The translations under genes and the position numbers were made by a program. Below are positions 43,521-52,968 of a DNA stretch of 64,000 nucleotides, one piece after another. How positions within the stretch are numbered: position 1 is the stretch's first letter; every line of letters begins with the position of its first letter. A model generated the notes under the pieces. The model had not been told where the DNA came from. It was given only the letters and a program-made list of their open reading frames with translations, and did no database searches. The DNA is taken from NCBI GenBank assembly GCA_002719955.1, contig PBFW01000026.1, positions 124,001 to 188,000 on the forward strand. The letters run 5' to 3'. Source of the DNA: Deltaproteobacteria bacterium (GTDB lineage Bacteria > Myxococcota_A > UBA9160 > UBA4427).

Positions 43521-45941
43521 GTGTCGCAATCACAGTCCGTTCCCCTTTCGGGTCTCCTGGTCGTCGATCTCTCGACCGAGATCGCGGGCCCCTATGCGAC
43601 GAAGATGCTCGCCGATGCGGGGGCCGAGGTGATCAAGGTCGAGGGGCCGAGCGGCGATCCGCTGCGCCGCTGGAGCGCGTCGAAACAAGACCTCTCGGGT
43701 CGAGACGGCGCGCTCTTTCAGTTCTTGAACGGTGGCAAGAAGAGCGTCGACTGGGATCTCGAAACCGGCGTGGGGTGCGATCGATTCCTTCGGCTCTGTC
43801 AGAACGCCGATCTCGTCATCGACAGTGGCGGGGCGGGCTGGCTCGATGCGCGTGGCATCGGATTCGATCGCATGCGTGAACGCAATCCGGCGATCTCCCT
43901 GGTTTCGATCTCGCCCTATGGAGGGGAGGGTCCCTGGGCCGAGCGACCCGCGACGGAGTTCACCCTTCAAGCCGAAGTCGGCAACCTCGCCTATCGAGGA
44001 TTGCCCGAGCGCGGACCGGTCGCGGCGGGCGGGCGAATAGGGGAGTGGGCGGCGGGTTCCGCGGCTTCGATCGCCGCGCTGGCGACATGGCGGTCGGCCC
44101 GCGTGAGCGGTGTCGGGCTGCACGCGGATCTGTCCATGCTCGAGACGATGTGTCTGACGATGACGACCTATCACGATCTCTTTGGTCAATTCCTGCCGGG
44201 CATCGAGATCCCGCAGGGGATCGAGGTCCCCTCGATTGAGCCCGCCAAGGATGGTTGGATCGGGATCTGCACCTATACGGGCCAGCAATGGAAGGATCTA
44301 TGCGATCTGGTGGGGCGGCCGGATGTCGGCGAGGAAGAACGTTATTTCGACGGCGCGTCGCGCATGCAGCATCTCGATTTCATGCTCGAGATCATCCATG
44401 ACTGGACCCGTGAACATACGATGGCCGAGATCACCGAGCTCGCCGGCCTGAGGCGGATTCCGATCGCTCCGATCGGGGATGGAAAAGCGGTGCTCGAGTT
44501 CGACCAATTCAAGGCACGTGGCATCTTCCACGATCACCCCGATGGGTTCAAGGCGCCACGGGTTCCCTATCTCGTGGGCGGGATGTCGCTGCCGGGATTC
44601 CGCGCAGCACCTACGCTCGGGGAGGACAGCGCGGCTGTCGAGGCGGGACTGCCCGACGCCTCTGCTTCGACGGCCCCGATCTCGGAAGCCGCGGTCACGC
44701 CGGCCTTCGACGGCCTGCGTGTGATCGACCTGACCGCGTTCTGGGCTGGACCCTTCGCGACCGGGATCCTCGCTTCGTTGGGTGCGGATATCGTGAAGGT
44801 CGAGTCGATTCAGCGGCCCGACGGCATGCGTTTTGCGGGTGCCGTCCCCAGTGATCAGCTCTGGGAGACCTCGCCGATCTTTCACGGCTGCAATCTGAGC
44901 AAGCGCGGAATCACACTGAATCTCGATGCGCCGGAGGGCGTGGCGCTCTTGCGCCGGTTGCTCGAGGACGCGGATATAGTGATCGAGAATTTCTCGGCGC
45001 GGGTGATGGAGAATTTCGGATTGACCTGGGAGGTTCTGCACGAGATCAATCCCCGGTTGATTTCGGTTCGGATGCCGGCCTGGGGGCTCGACGGTCCCTG
45101 GAAGGATCGCACGGGCTTCGCTCCGACTGTCGAACAGGCCAGCGGTCTGGCCTGGTTGACCGGCTACGAGGATATGCCGCTGATTCCGAGAGGGGTCTGC
45201 GATCCGGTCGGGGGCATGCACGCGGTCTACGCCCTCGCGATGGGACTCGAAGAACGGGAGCGGACGGGCGAAGGGATGTTGGTCGAAGTTCCACTCGTCG
45301 AGTCCGCCCTCAATCTGGCGGCGGAGCAGGTGATCGAGTGGACGGCCTATGGCGAGTTCTTGACGCGTCGCGAGAATCGCGGTCCCGTCGCTTCGCCCCA
45401 GGCCGTCTTCCAGTGCCGGCCGGCGACACGGGAGACGCGCTACGAGAAGAAATTCGTGGCGCTCTCGGTCGTGACCGATGCGCACTGGGCGACCCTGGTG
45501 GCGGCAATCGGTCGACCGGAGTGGGCGCTCGCGGAGGCATACGAGACGGAGTCAGGGCGTCGAGCGGCGGAAGATCTGATCGAAGACGAACTCGCGAAAT
45601 GGTTCGCCACGCAGGATTGTGACGAGGTGGTCGATCGGCTTCTGGCAGAGGGCCTTCCAGCGGCCACCCTGATCAACGGCTACATGATCTCGCCCAATCC
45701 CCAGATCGATGCGCGAGGTTTCCGAACCGAACTCGAACACGCGGTCAAAGGGAGACTCTCCTACGCCGGCCTGCCATTTCAGATGTCGAATCAGGCGGCC
45801 GTCTCCTACCGCTGGGCGGCGCCGACGATCGGGGCTTTCAACGATGAGGTGCTCGGCGGAGAGCTCGGACTGTCCCAGGAGGAGCTGGCGGAGCTGCGCG
45901 AGAAGCAGGTGATCGGGGATCGCCCCGCCTTCGATCTCTGA
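43521..45941 (+). CDS. Tandem CaiB/BaiF (class III) CoA-transferase
   Basis: 806 residues from GTG 43521, twice the usual length of about 400. Two complete family domains follow each other. Domain 1 (about 5-370): SGLLVVDLSTEIAGPYATKM, then GAEVIKVEGPSGDPLR. Domain 2 (about 395-800): FDGLRVIDLTAFWAGPFATG, then GADIVKVESIQRPDGMRF and NLSKRGITLNLDAPEG. The two halves are only distantly alike. Class III enzymes form interlocked-ring dimers, so a fused pair could make an intramolecular ring. They move CoA between acyl acids, here probably in fatty acid, bile-acid-like or aromatic catabolism. Monocistronic as far as seen. Confidence 0.9.
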   Translation: MSQSQSVPLSGLLVVDLSTEIAGPYATKMLADAGAEVIKVEGPSGDPLRRWSASKQDLSGRDGALFQFLNGGKKSVDWDLETGVGCDRFLRLCQNADLVIDSGGAGWLDARGIGFDRMRERNPAISLVSISPYGGEGPWAERPATEFTLQAEVGNLAYRGLPERGPVAAGGRIGEWAAGSAASIAALATWRSARVSGVGLHADLSMLETMCLTMTTYHDLFGQFLPGIEIPQGIEVPSIEPAKDGWIGICTYTGQQWKDLCDLVGRPDVGEEERYFDGASRMQHLDFMLEIIHDWTREHTMAEITELAGLRRIPIAPIGDGKAVLEFDQFKARGIFHDHPDGFKAPRVPYLVGGMSLPGFRAAPTLGEDSAAVEAGLPDASASTAPISEAAVTPAFDGLRVIDLTAFWAGPFATGILASLGADIVKVESIQRPDGMRFAGAVPSDQLWETSPIFHGCNLSKRGITLNLDAPEGVALLRRLLEDADIVIENFSARVMENFGLTWEVLHEINPRLISVRMPAWGLDGPWKDRTGFAPTVEQASGLAWLTGYEDMPLIPRGVCDPVGGMHAVYALAMGLEERERTGEGMLVEVPLVESALNLAAEQVIEWTAYGEFLTRRENRGPVASPQAVFQCRPATRETRYEKKFVALSVVTDAHWATLVAAIGRPEWALAEAYETESGRRAAEDLIEDELAKWFATQDCDEVVDRLLAEGLPAATLINGYMISPNPQIDARGFRTELEHAVKGRLSYAGLPFQMSNQAAVSYRWAAPTIGAFNDEVLGGELGLSQEELAELREKQVIGDRPAFDL

Positions 45942-46084
45942 AACACTGCTGAGCGCACGGTCGGCGATCCCATCTCGACCGAAACGAATCTTCGAAAAAT
46001 CGATATCGATTCGTGGCCCGGCGACGGGGCGCACGGCGTGGGCGTCCCCCGGCCGGGATCGTCTGGGCCCTGGAGGAATCCACC

Positions 46085-46337
46085 ATGCGAATTGCGTTGG
46101 CAGGCTTTGTGGTCTTGATGGGATGGATGATCTCGACCGCCGCGATCGCTGGCGATCAGGAGGTCGCCGCCGGTCGAGGATTCTCCGCCGGATTCGCTGA
46201 TCGCCGCGCCGGGCTCGGATGAGGGCGCCGGTGAGGCGCCCGAGGTCGAGAGCGAGATCGAGGCCGAAGGGAATGAGCGAACGCCGGACGCCGAAGCGCG
46301 GTCGCTGTATCGGTGGCGATCGCGTCTGGAGAGGTAA
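46085..46337 (+). pseudogene. Possible frameshifted gene for a small acidic secreted protein
   Basis: ATG 46085 follows GGAGGA and encodes a signal peptide: MRIALAGFVVLMGWMISTAA, then IAGDQEV. The frame then gives an unnatural Arg/Gly-rich tail and stops at 46222. The next frame reads PPVEDSPPDSLIAAPGSDEG, then PEVESEIEAEGNERTPDAEA and SLYRWRSRLER to a TAA at 46335, a plausible acidic mature part. A one-base shift around 46160-46180 would join them. No known family. Could be a sequencing error or a dead gene. Confidence 0.35.
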
Positions 46338-46350
46338 GGACCGCTCTGGG

Positions 46351-47598
46351 CTACCAGGTGACGGGAAGCGCGTCGAGCCCCTGTAGATGGAGGCTGGGAC
46401 GGTATTCGACCTTTTCGAGGTCGACCTGCATGCCGGGAATGCGTTGGGTCAGGGCGCCGATGGCCTCCTGGATTTCGAGGCGCGCCAGCGATGCCCCGAG
46501 GCAGAAATGCGCCCCGAGACCAAAACTGTGGTGCTCGATGTCCTCGCGTTCGATATCCAGGCGATCGGGGTCTGGGAAACGTTCGGGGTCGCGATTGGCT
46601 GCTCCGCGTAGGATGAGCACCGCCTCACCTTCTTGAATCGTCTGGTCGTGGTAGGCGATGTCCTCGTCGGCATGGTTGATACTGAGCTGGACGGGCGTGT
46701 CGAAGCGCAAGAGCTCCTCGGTGGCATTCTTGAGGAGATCCGGACGTGCACGCAGCTTGGCGAGTTCGGTGGGATGTTGGAGCAGTGCCAACATGCCCTT
46801 GGCGATCAAGCTGGTCGTCGTGTCGTGGCCCGCCTGGAAGAGAAGGATCAAGGTGGCGATGATGTCTTCGTCAGTGAGGTCGCTCGCACCGCGTTGGACT
46901 TCGACGAGTCGCGAAATCAGATCTTCCTTCGGGTCTGCGCGGCGGGCATCGATCAACGATTGGAAATACCCCGAAAAACCGAAGATGGCGTCGTTGCGGC
47001 GCTCCTCCATCTCGGGCGTGACGATCGCCACCTCGTCCACGCTCTCCAAGACCCCGCGAGACCAGACCTCGATTCGGTGGGTGTCCTCGAAGGGAACGCC
47101 GATGAGCTCGCAGATCATCGCGAGCGGAACCTGGTACGCAAAATCGCGCACCAGGTCCATCTGTCCGTCGGCGAGACGGGTATCGATCAACTCTTGAATA
47201 TGGGTGCGCACGCCGGGGCGCAGGCGCTCGACGGTGCGCTGCGTGAATCCGGGATTGATGAGATGACGCAGTCGCGTGTGGCGAGGCGCTGGAATGAAGT
47301 TCATCATGCGCTTCATGACCGTCACGAAGGGACTATTCGGGTCCCCTCCGAGTTGGTCGACCAGTCGTCCGTCCTTGATCAAACCTTTTTCTCGCGCGGC
47401 CCAAGCCGCATCAGAATGGCGAGTCAACACCCACGGTCGGCCCAATCGCTCGATCTGTGATTGGTGGATCGGGGCGACATTTCTCAACTGGTGGTAGAGA
47501 CGGACCAGATTGCCCTCGCGTCCCGCGGCGTCGAATATCTGTTCGAGGATCGCGTCGGGTTCGACGGGCAAGTCATCATAGATCGGAATCGCAGTCAT
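46351..47598 (-). CDS. Cytochrome P450
   Basis: 415 residues from ATG 47598. All P450 hallmarks are present: the I-helix LFQAGHDTTTSLIAKG (oxygen-binding Ala-Gly-x-x-Thr), the K-helix ATEELLRFDTPVQ (ExxR), the ANRDPERFPDPDRLDI region, and the heme loop FGLGAHFCLGASLARLE with the thiolate Cys. Soluble, no membrane anchor, in the style of bacterial CYP107/CYP125-like enzymes. It hydroxylates an organic substrate using a ferredoxin pair not encoded here. It is unrelated to the P450 remnant at 17412, whose N-terminus differs. Confidence 0.93.
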   Translation of the reverse strand: MTAIPIYDDLPVEPDAILEQIFDAAGREGNLVRLYHQLRNVAPIHQSQIERLGRPWVLTRHSDAAWAAREKGLIKDGRLVDQLGGDPNSPFVTVMKRMMNFIPAPRHTRLRHLINPGFTQRTVERLRPGVRTHIQELIDTRLADGQMDLVRDFAYQVPLAMICELIGVPFEDTHRIEVWSRGVLESVDEVAIVTPEMEERRNDAIFGFSGYFQSLIDARRADPKEDLISRLVEVQRGASDLTDEDIIATLILLFQAGHDTTTSLIAKGMLALLQHPTELAKLRARPDLLKNATEELLRFDTPVQLSINHADEDIAYHDQTIQEGEAVLILRGAANRDPERFPDPDRLDIEREDIEHHSFGLGAHFCLGASLARLEIQEAIGALTQRIPGMQVDLEKVEYRPSLHLQGLDALPVTW

Positions 47599-47830
47599 TC
47601 GGGTTCCGGCAGCAGCATTCCGGTCAGCGTAGGCTGCGGGCTCTCTGATGTCGAATCCAATGGGTTCGCGTCCTCTCGAGATTCGCCCGGTGCTTCCGGC
47701 TTCACCCGGGCTGGCGCCCATGTCCTGGAGGTGGGCGGTGGCGCTCGCCTTCATGATCGCAGACACATGAAGACGAGTGCGACTATGAGAAAACCATTCT
47801 CGGGTCGACGCCGGGGAGCGTTCGACGCGG

Positions 47831-48931
47831 TCAGCGATTGCGGTGGTCGCGGCTCAGGCCCGCCTGGGTGGGATGGGGATAGGGGTGGTGATAGAGCCCG
47901 CTTCCCCGATCGGCGAGAGGGGCCAGCTCAGTCATCGCGGCCTGGAAGCGCCCGATCAACGCATCCTCGGCGGCGTAGTCGAAGGGGTCGCCCAGCCGCT
48001 CTTCGATCTCGCCCCCCGGTTTGGGCGAGTGTTCGACGTACCAGCGGGTGGTGCGGGCCAGGGCCTCCTCGACGGGAACGATGTCGGAGTATCCCAGCTG
48101 GTTGCGGATCTTGGTCAAGTCGAGGTGCGTGTGGTGGCTGCCGCCGAGCGCGAGTACGCGGGTGGAGAAGGCCAGTGCATGGGGCATGCTGACGATCTCG
48201 AATTCTCGCTCGAGGGTGTGGGCGATCACCTCGACGATCTGGGCGAGGGAGAGTTGGCGGTCGTCGCCGCAGTTGTAGATCTGCCCCGCCGCCGCTTCGG
48301 GCTGGTCGACGGCCAGCATCACTCCATGGGCCAAGTTCTCAGCGTAGCCGTGGGTGACGAGGGTCAATCCCCCATCGGGCAGAATGATCTGGCGGCGTCC
48401 ATCCAGGAGCCGCCGGATCACGCACCATTCCCTCGGTACGATCTGGTAGGGACCGTAGACGTAGGGGTAGCGGAACAGGGCGGCGTCGGGATGGGCCTCC
48501 ATCACCGCCTCCTCGGTGCTCGCCATCAGCCAGGAGAAACGCTGCTCCTCCTCTGTCGCGACGAGCGCGGCGTCCTCCCGAACGGGGACGGGGAGTCCTG
48601 CGGGATGGAGATCGCCGGGCGAAATGAAGCCGCGGTAGGTGGCGAATCCTCCGACGGCGACGAATTGGCCGGTTCGGCCGACCATCGCCTCGGCGATATG
48701 ACGAATCCGTCCATAGGTGGCCACGACCAGGTCGAAGGTGCGGGTCCCGATGGCTTCGTCGATCGTTTTGCGGAAATGCGGATCGCCGTGGATATGCTCG
48801 ACGTCGCTGGGGATCTCCGGGACCTCGTGGGTACCCCGGTGGAAGATCGTGACGCGGTAGCCCCGATCCCGGAGGCGATTGACGATAAAGGGTCCGGTGG
48901 GCCCCGTTCCTCCGACGACGAGCGCGCGCAT
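47831..48931 (-). CDS. NAD-dependent epimerase/dehydratase (extended SDR)
   Basis: 366 residues. The Rossmann motif is GGTGPTGPFIVNRL near the N-terminus, followed by FHRGTHEVPEI. FRYPYVYGPYQIVPREW matches the substrate-binding region of extended SDRs, and GQIYNCGDDRQLSLAQIVEV the late cofactor-side motif. The usual Tyr-x3-Lys catalytic pair is not evident at its expected place (the region reads FSWLMASTEEAVMEAHPD), so activity may be altered or the protein may be a non-catalytic NAD binder. Cytosolic. Divergent from the lipoprotein gene at 49100. Confidence 0.85.
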   Translation of the reverse strand: MRALVVGGTGPTGPFIVNRLRDRGYRVTIFHRGTHEVPEIPSDVEHIHGDPHFRKTIDEAIGTRTFDLVVATYGRIRHIAEAMVGRTGQFVAVGGFATYRGFISPGDLHPAGLPVPVREDAALVATEEEQRFSWLMASTEEAVMEAHPDAALFRYPYVYGPYQIVPREWCVIRRLLDGRRQIILPDGGLTLVTHGYAENLAHGVMLAVDQPEAAAGQIYNCGDDRQLSLAQIVEVIAHTLEREFEIVSMPHALAFSTRVLALGGSHHTHLDLTKIRNQLGYSDIVPVEEALARTTRWYVEHSPKPGGEIEERLGDPFDYAAEDALIGRFQAAMTELAPLADRGSGLYHHPYPHPTQAGLSRDHRNR

Positions 48932-49099
48932 CGTGACAGTCTAACCACCACGGTGGGAGATCGCTGCCCGAAACGGGGCCTGAGTGTCCGTTCTCGAGGT
49001 CTGTCCGCTGGCTCTCGATTCGGGCGGCCGCGCGATCGGCGGGGTGCGTGGTGCACGCGTGGATCGGGTATCCTCGGGTCGACGCGCGGGAGCTTGCCA

Positions 49100-49825
49100 A
49101 TGCTCAATCGAATCTATTCGAGTCGCAGTCGCGTGAGTGCGGTCGGCGCGGGGGGCCTGCTGATTTCCCTGCTGGTGGCCTGCGCGAATATGGGCGCGCC
49201 CCCCCCGACGACCGGATACCGCGCCAATATCATCGTCAAGATGACCGATGGGTCCGAAGGGGGCCCCGCGCTCGAGAGGCTCGTCGAGTTCTATCAAGCG
49301 GGAAAGCGCAGACGATTTGCGCGCATCGACGGCGAGCTCGTCGCCCTGATCGATCGTCCCGATTTGCGGGTTAGCTGGATGTTGAATCCCGCGGCGAGGT
49401 CCTTCGAGGAGTACCGGATCTCCAGTCCCAAAGCCGTCATCAGCTCGGCACCGAATCCCTTCGGTCCACGCGCCAGGGCCGTCTTCGAGTGGCTCGGGAC
49501 AGAAAACGTCGAAGGCGTGGACACCCAGAAATACGCGGTCAAGGGCAAGGCGATTTCCGGCCATGCCTGGCTCACCATCGACCAGATCCCATTCCGCTTT
49601 GCCGGGACACTCGGCTCGCAAGATTCTGCGGTCGAGGTGGAGATCGCATACAGCGAGATCGAGCGAGATTCCCAGGCCGCCTTTCTCTTTGCGATTCCTC
49701 CGAATTTCGCGGGCTACGAAAAGCGCAAGCAGAAGTCGTCGCAGTCCGCGGATGATATCGAAGAGGCGATCAGAAAGATCGAGGATCGGAGGCGCGCGCT
49801 GCCCAGCATTCCCACGTTTTTCTGA
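49100..49825 (+). CDS. Putative outer-membrane lipoprotein (LolA-like fold possible)
   Basis: 241 residues from ATG 49100, with GGGAG seven bases upstream. The signal ends in a lipobox: GGLLISLLVAC with Cys near residue 29, then ANMGAPPPT. The mature part has strand-rich segments (RANIIVKMTDG, RRFARIDGELVALIDRP, QKYAVKGKAISGHAWLTIDQ) like LolA/DUF4412-type proteins that wrap hydrophobic cargo. The C-terminus is a charged helix (SADDIEEAIRKIEDRRRALP). Function unknown; lipid-anchored in the envelope by inference. Confidence 0.75.
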   Translation: MLNRIYSSRSRVSAVGAGGLLISLLVACANMGAPPPTTGYRANIIVKMTDGSEGGPALERLVEFYQAGKRRRFARIDGELVALIDRPDLRVSWMLNPAARSFEEYRISSPKAVISSAPNPFGPRARAVFEWLGTENVEGVDTQKYAVKGKAISGHAWLTIDQIPFRFAGTLGSQDSAVEVEIAYSEIERDSQAAFLFAIPPNFAGYEKRKQKSSQSADDIEEAIRKIEDRRRALPSIPTFF

Positions 49826-49939
49826 CTCTCTTTCCGTCCCTGTTTTCGCGGGTCGGATGATTCGATCCATTGACCGCCATCGGGTGGGTCACCCAGCCTG
49901 CCGTCGCCGTCGCCGTCGCGAAGACGCGGATCGGCCTCG

Positions 49940-50476
49940 CTATTCCCGATGTCGACCGGGAGGCGGCGGGAACTCAGCCGTATTCTCCATTCCGAGGACG
50001 AAAACGTTGCGCACGGCGAAGCGCCAGCGGTCGTCCGCCTGCTTGATCAGCCGGTCGTAGTAGCGACCCACCTGATAGACCTCGCCGAGTCCCGGGCGAT
50101 CGGGGTCCGGGAGCCTCACCATGATGAAGTCGGACCAGGCGCGCGCTTCTGTCGCCGAGTGGATCTCGATGACGGCCGGGAAGGGGAGATGTTTGCGGAG
50201 TCTTCCCGGTGGAGCGATGAACTCCTTTCGGATGGCCTTCCGCCCGCGTAGTCGCGTGCCGAGAACATTGAAGGTCGCGTCCTCGGCGAAGAGTTCTTCG
50301 AGTTCATCGCCGCGGCCGTCGTCGATGAAGAAGGCGTATCGATGCAGCAGGTCGCGAATGCGCTCGATCTCTGCGGGTTCCTGCGTTCGGGCGTCGTCGG
50401 AAGCGTGGGCGGGCCCGGTTGCGATGATCGATATCGACAGCATCAAGAAGGTCGTGAGGCGTAGGTTGGGATGCAT
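49940..50476 (-). CDS. SnoaL-like (NTF2-fold) exported protein
   Basis: 178 residues from ATG 50476, after GGAGGAGA. A signal peptide (LRLTTFLMLSISIIATGPAH) precedes an NTF2-like domain: IERIRDLLHRYAFFIDDGRG, DELEELFAEDATFNV, ARAWSDFIMVRLPDPDRPG and GRYYDRLIKQADDRWRFAVR, the last being the signature of the SnoaL family. The fold makes a small pocket and supports cyclases, isomerases and binding proteins. Substrate unknown. Divergent from the molybdopterin oxidoreductase gene across 240 bp. Confidence 0.8.
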   Translation of the reverse strand: MHPNLRLTTFLMLSISIIATGPAHASDDARTQEPAEIERIRDLLHRYAFFIDDGRGDELEELFAEDATFNVLGTRLRGRKAIRKEFIAPPGRLRKHLPFPAVIEIHSATEARAWSDFIMVRLPDPDRPGLGEVYQVGRYYDRLIKQADDRWRFAVRNVFVLGMENTAEFPPPPGRHRE

Positions 50477-50714
50477 GTTGGGGTCTCCTCCTGGAGTGAA
50501 TCGCTCGCGACGGGGACGGACGAGCCACAATTCTAATGCGGTCGGTTCCGGCCCGGGACGTGGACGGGTCGGGTGAGCGAAGGGTTCCCCTCTCTCACCT
50601 TCGGCCCATTCGCAATTTTCCAGACTGAGTTCTATCGTAGAACTCGCTCTGGAATCTCAACGAACGCACCCGATCCCTGAATCCGAATCGCGGCCCGACG
50701 CAGAGGAGATCCCC

Positions 50715-52967
50715 ATGGCCCATCCCGCTGAGTGGAAGAGCACGTCCTGCATTCTGTGCAGTACGAATTGTGGTCTGCAAGTTCAGGTCGAGGACGGTCA
50801 TTTCAAGAAGATCAAGGGTGACAAGAGCAATCCCCGATCGAAGGGATATACCTGCGAGAAACCGTCGGGGCTCGATCACTATCAGAACCACGCGGATCGT
50901 TTGACGACACCGCTGCGCCGGTCTGAGGACGGAAGCTTCGAGGCGATCGACTGGGACACGGCGATTCGGGAAGTGGCCGGCAAGCTCGCGCGGATCCGCG
51001 ATACCCACGGCGGCTCGAAGATCTTCTACTACGGCGGCGGCGGGCAAGGCAATCACCTCGGCGGTGTCTACTCCGGTGCAACCCGGCGTGTCCTCGACAT
51101 GCGTTATTCGTCGAACGCGCTCGCGCAGGAGAAGACGGGCGAGTTCTGGGTCGAGCGGCAGATGTTCGGCGGTCGTCCCGAGCCGGATTTCGAACACGCG
51201 CAGGTCGCGGTCTTCGTCGGCAAGAATCCCTGGCATTCGCATGGCTTCGACCGAGCGCGCCCGATCCTTCGCGCGATCGCGAAGGATCGGAACCGACACA
51301 TGATCGTTGTTGACCCGCGACGCACAGAGAGTGCGGACCTCGCCGACATCTTCCTTCAGGTGGTTCCCGGAACGGACGCCTTCGTATTGGCGGCGATGCT
51401 GAAAGTGCTGGTCGAGGAAGGATTGACGGATCTAGACTTTCTTTCGGCTCACGCCTCGGATGGCCAGGCCCTATTCGATGTGCTCTCGACGGTGCCGGTC
51501 GCTGACTATTGCGAGCGGGCCGGGGTGTCAGAAGAGCTGGTGCGGCAGGCGGCGCGTTTGATCGGTGGCGCCGAGAGTGTCTCTGTTCTCGAGGATCTCG
51601 GGGTCGAGATGGCCCCGCATAGCACCCTCAACTCGTACCTGGAGAAGCTCCTCTACTCCCTGACCGGTCATCTCGCTCGTCCGGGGACGATGAATCTCGG
51701 TACCCATATCGGTAAGTTGATCGGGGGCGGGAAGGACAACAAGACTTCGCCTGTCGGTGGCCACAAGATCATCACCGGTCTAATCCCCTGCAACGCGATT
51801 CCAGACGAAATCCTGTCGGATCACCCCGATCGCTTCCGGGCGATGTTCATCGAGAGCGGCAACCCGGTGCACTCGCTGGCCGATAGCCCGCGCATGAGGG
51901 AGGCGCTCGACGCGCTCGAATGTGTGGTCGTGATCGATGTCGCGATGACCGAGACGGCGAAGCGCGCGGACTATATCCTGCCGGCCGCCTCGCAATACGA
52001 AAAGGTCGAGACCACCTTCTTCGGGGGTGGATTTCCGGACCACACCTTCCTTCTGCGACAGCCGCTCTTTCCGATTGCGGAGGGGACGTTGACCGAGCCG
52101 GAGATCCATAGTCGCCTGTGTCGCGCGCTTGGGGCCTTCGAGGACAGAGATCTCGCGACGCTGCGTGAGGCCGCCCAGGAAAGCGTCGAGAAATTCGGTC
52201 TGGCATTCGTGCAGGCGATGACCGGTGAACCGAAGCTGGCCGCGATCATGCCGGTCGTTCTCTACGAGACCCTCGGGCGTTCGCTGGGCGAGGGGCTCGA
52301 AGGGGCGGCGTCGGTCTGGGGAGCGGTCCAGACGTTGGCAATGGAGAATGCGGACTCTGTGCGTCGTGCGGGATTCGAAGGGGAGGGACTCGCGCTCGGC
52401 AATGCGCTCTTCCGCGCGATCCTCGACAACACGAATGGCGTCGTCATCACATCGGATCCCTACGAAGCAACGATGGAGCGCATTCGGACTGATGATGGGC
52501 GGATCGAGCTCGTGATCCCCGAACTCATCCAGGAACTCGCCGACCTGATCGACGAACAACCGCCGCGAACGACGGACGACTACCCGTTCATTCTGGCGGC
52601 GGGGGAACGTCGCACGAGCACGGCGAATACGATCTTCCGCGATCCGAGTTGGCGACGGAAGGACGGTGAGGGCGCGATGCGCATGAGTCCCGGAGATGCG
52701 GAAGGCCTTGGTGTCGAAACGGGCGACCGTATCCGACTCACGACCAAACGGGGTAGCGTCGAGGCCATCGTTGAAGTGAATGACACGCTGCGCGAGGGTC
52801 ATATCACGATTCCGAACGGTTATGGGCTCGAGTACCCGGATGCCGAGGGCACGCGTAAGGTTCATGGGATCCCGCCAAACGAGTTGACCTCGAGCGAAGA
52901 TCGCGATTGGCTGGCGCTTACGCCCTGGCATAAGCATGTTCGAGCCCGGGTCGAGGTGATCGCCTGA
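50715..52967 (+). CDS. Molybdopterin-dependent oxidoreductase, cytoplasmic, single-subunit type
   Basis: 750 residues. The N-terminal iron-sulfur site is CILCSTNCGLQVQV with a fourth Cys in KGYTCEKPSG, so a [4Fe-4S] cluster is expected, unlike the Idr-like enzyme. Molybdopterin-binding blocks follow: VGKNPWHSHG, VVDPRRTESADLADIFLQV, ESGNPVHSLADS, and the C-terminal dinucleotide-binding domain (RMSPGDAEGLGVETGDRIRL and TIPNGYGLEY). No Tat signal, so it acts in the cytosol. It resembles formate dehydrogenase/thiosulfate-reductase-like stand-alone enzymes of aerobic degraders; the substrate is unknown. It is followed after one base by an HxlR regulator gene, suggesting co-expression. Confidence 0.88.
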   Translation: MAHPAEWKSTSCILCSTNCGLQVQVEDGHFKKIKGDKSNPRSKGYTCEKPSGLDHYQNHADRLTTPLRRSEDGSFEAIDWDTAIREVAGKLARIRDTHGGSKIFYYGGGGQGNHLGGVYSGATRRVLDMRYSSNALAQEKTGEFWVERQMFGGRPEPDFEHAQVAVFVGKNPWHSHGFDRARPILRAIAKDRNRHMIVVDPRRTESADLADIFLQVVPGTDAFVLAAMLKVLVEEGLTDLDFLSAHASDGQALFDVLSTVPVADYCERAGVSEELVRQAARLIGGAESVSVLEDLGVEMAPHSTLNSYLEKLLYSLTGHLARPGTMNLGTHIGKLIGGGKDNKTSPVGGHKIITGLIPCNAIPDEILSDHPDRFRAMFIESGNPVHSLADSPRMREALDALECVVVIDVAMTETAKRADYILPAASQYEKVETTFFGGGFPDHTFLLRQPLFPIAEGTLTEPEIHSRLCRALGAFEDRDLATLREAAQESVEKFGLAFVQAMTGEPKLAAIMPVVLYETLGRSLGEGLEGAASVWGAVQTLAMENADSVRRAGFEGEGLALGNALFRAILDNTNGVVITSDPYEATMERIRTDDGRIELVIPELIQELADLIDEQPPRTTDDYPFILAAGERRTSTANTIFRDPSWRRKDGEGAMRMSPGDAEGLGVETGDRIRLTTKRGSVEAIVEVNDTLREGHITIPNGYGLEYPDAEGTRKVHGIPPNELTSSEDRDWLALTPWHKHVRARVEVIA

Positions 52968-52968
52968 G

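Noticed and set aside
47843-49099. Long N-terminal extension of the lipoprotein gene at 49100
   Set aside because: It is antisense to the epimerase gene; the lipoprotein has its own ribosome-binding site and signal peptide at 49100.
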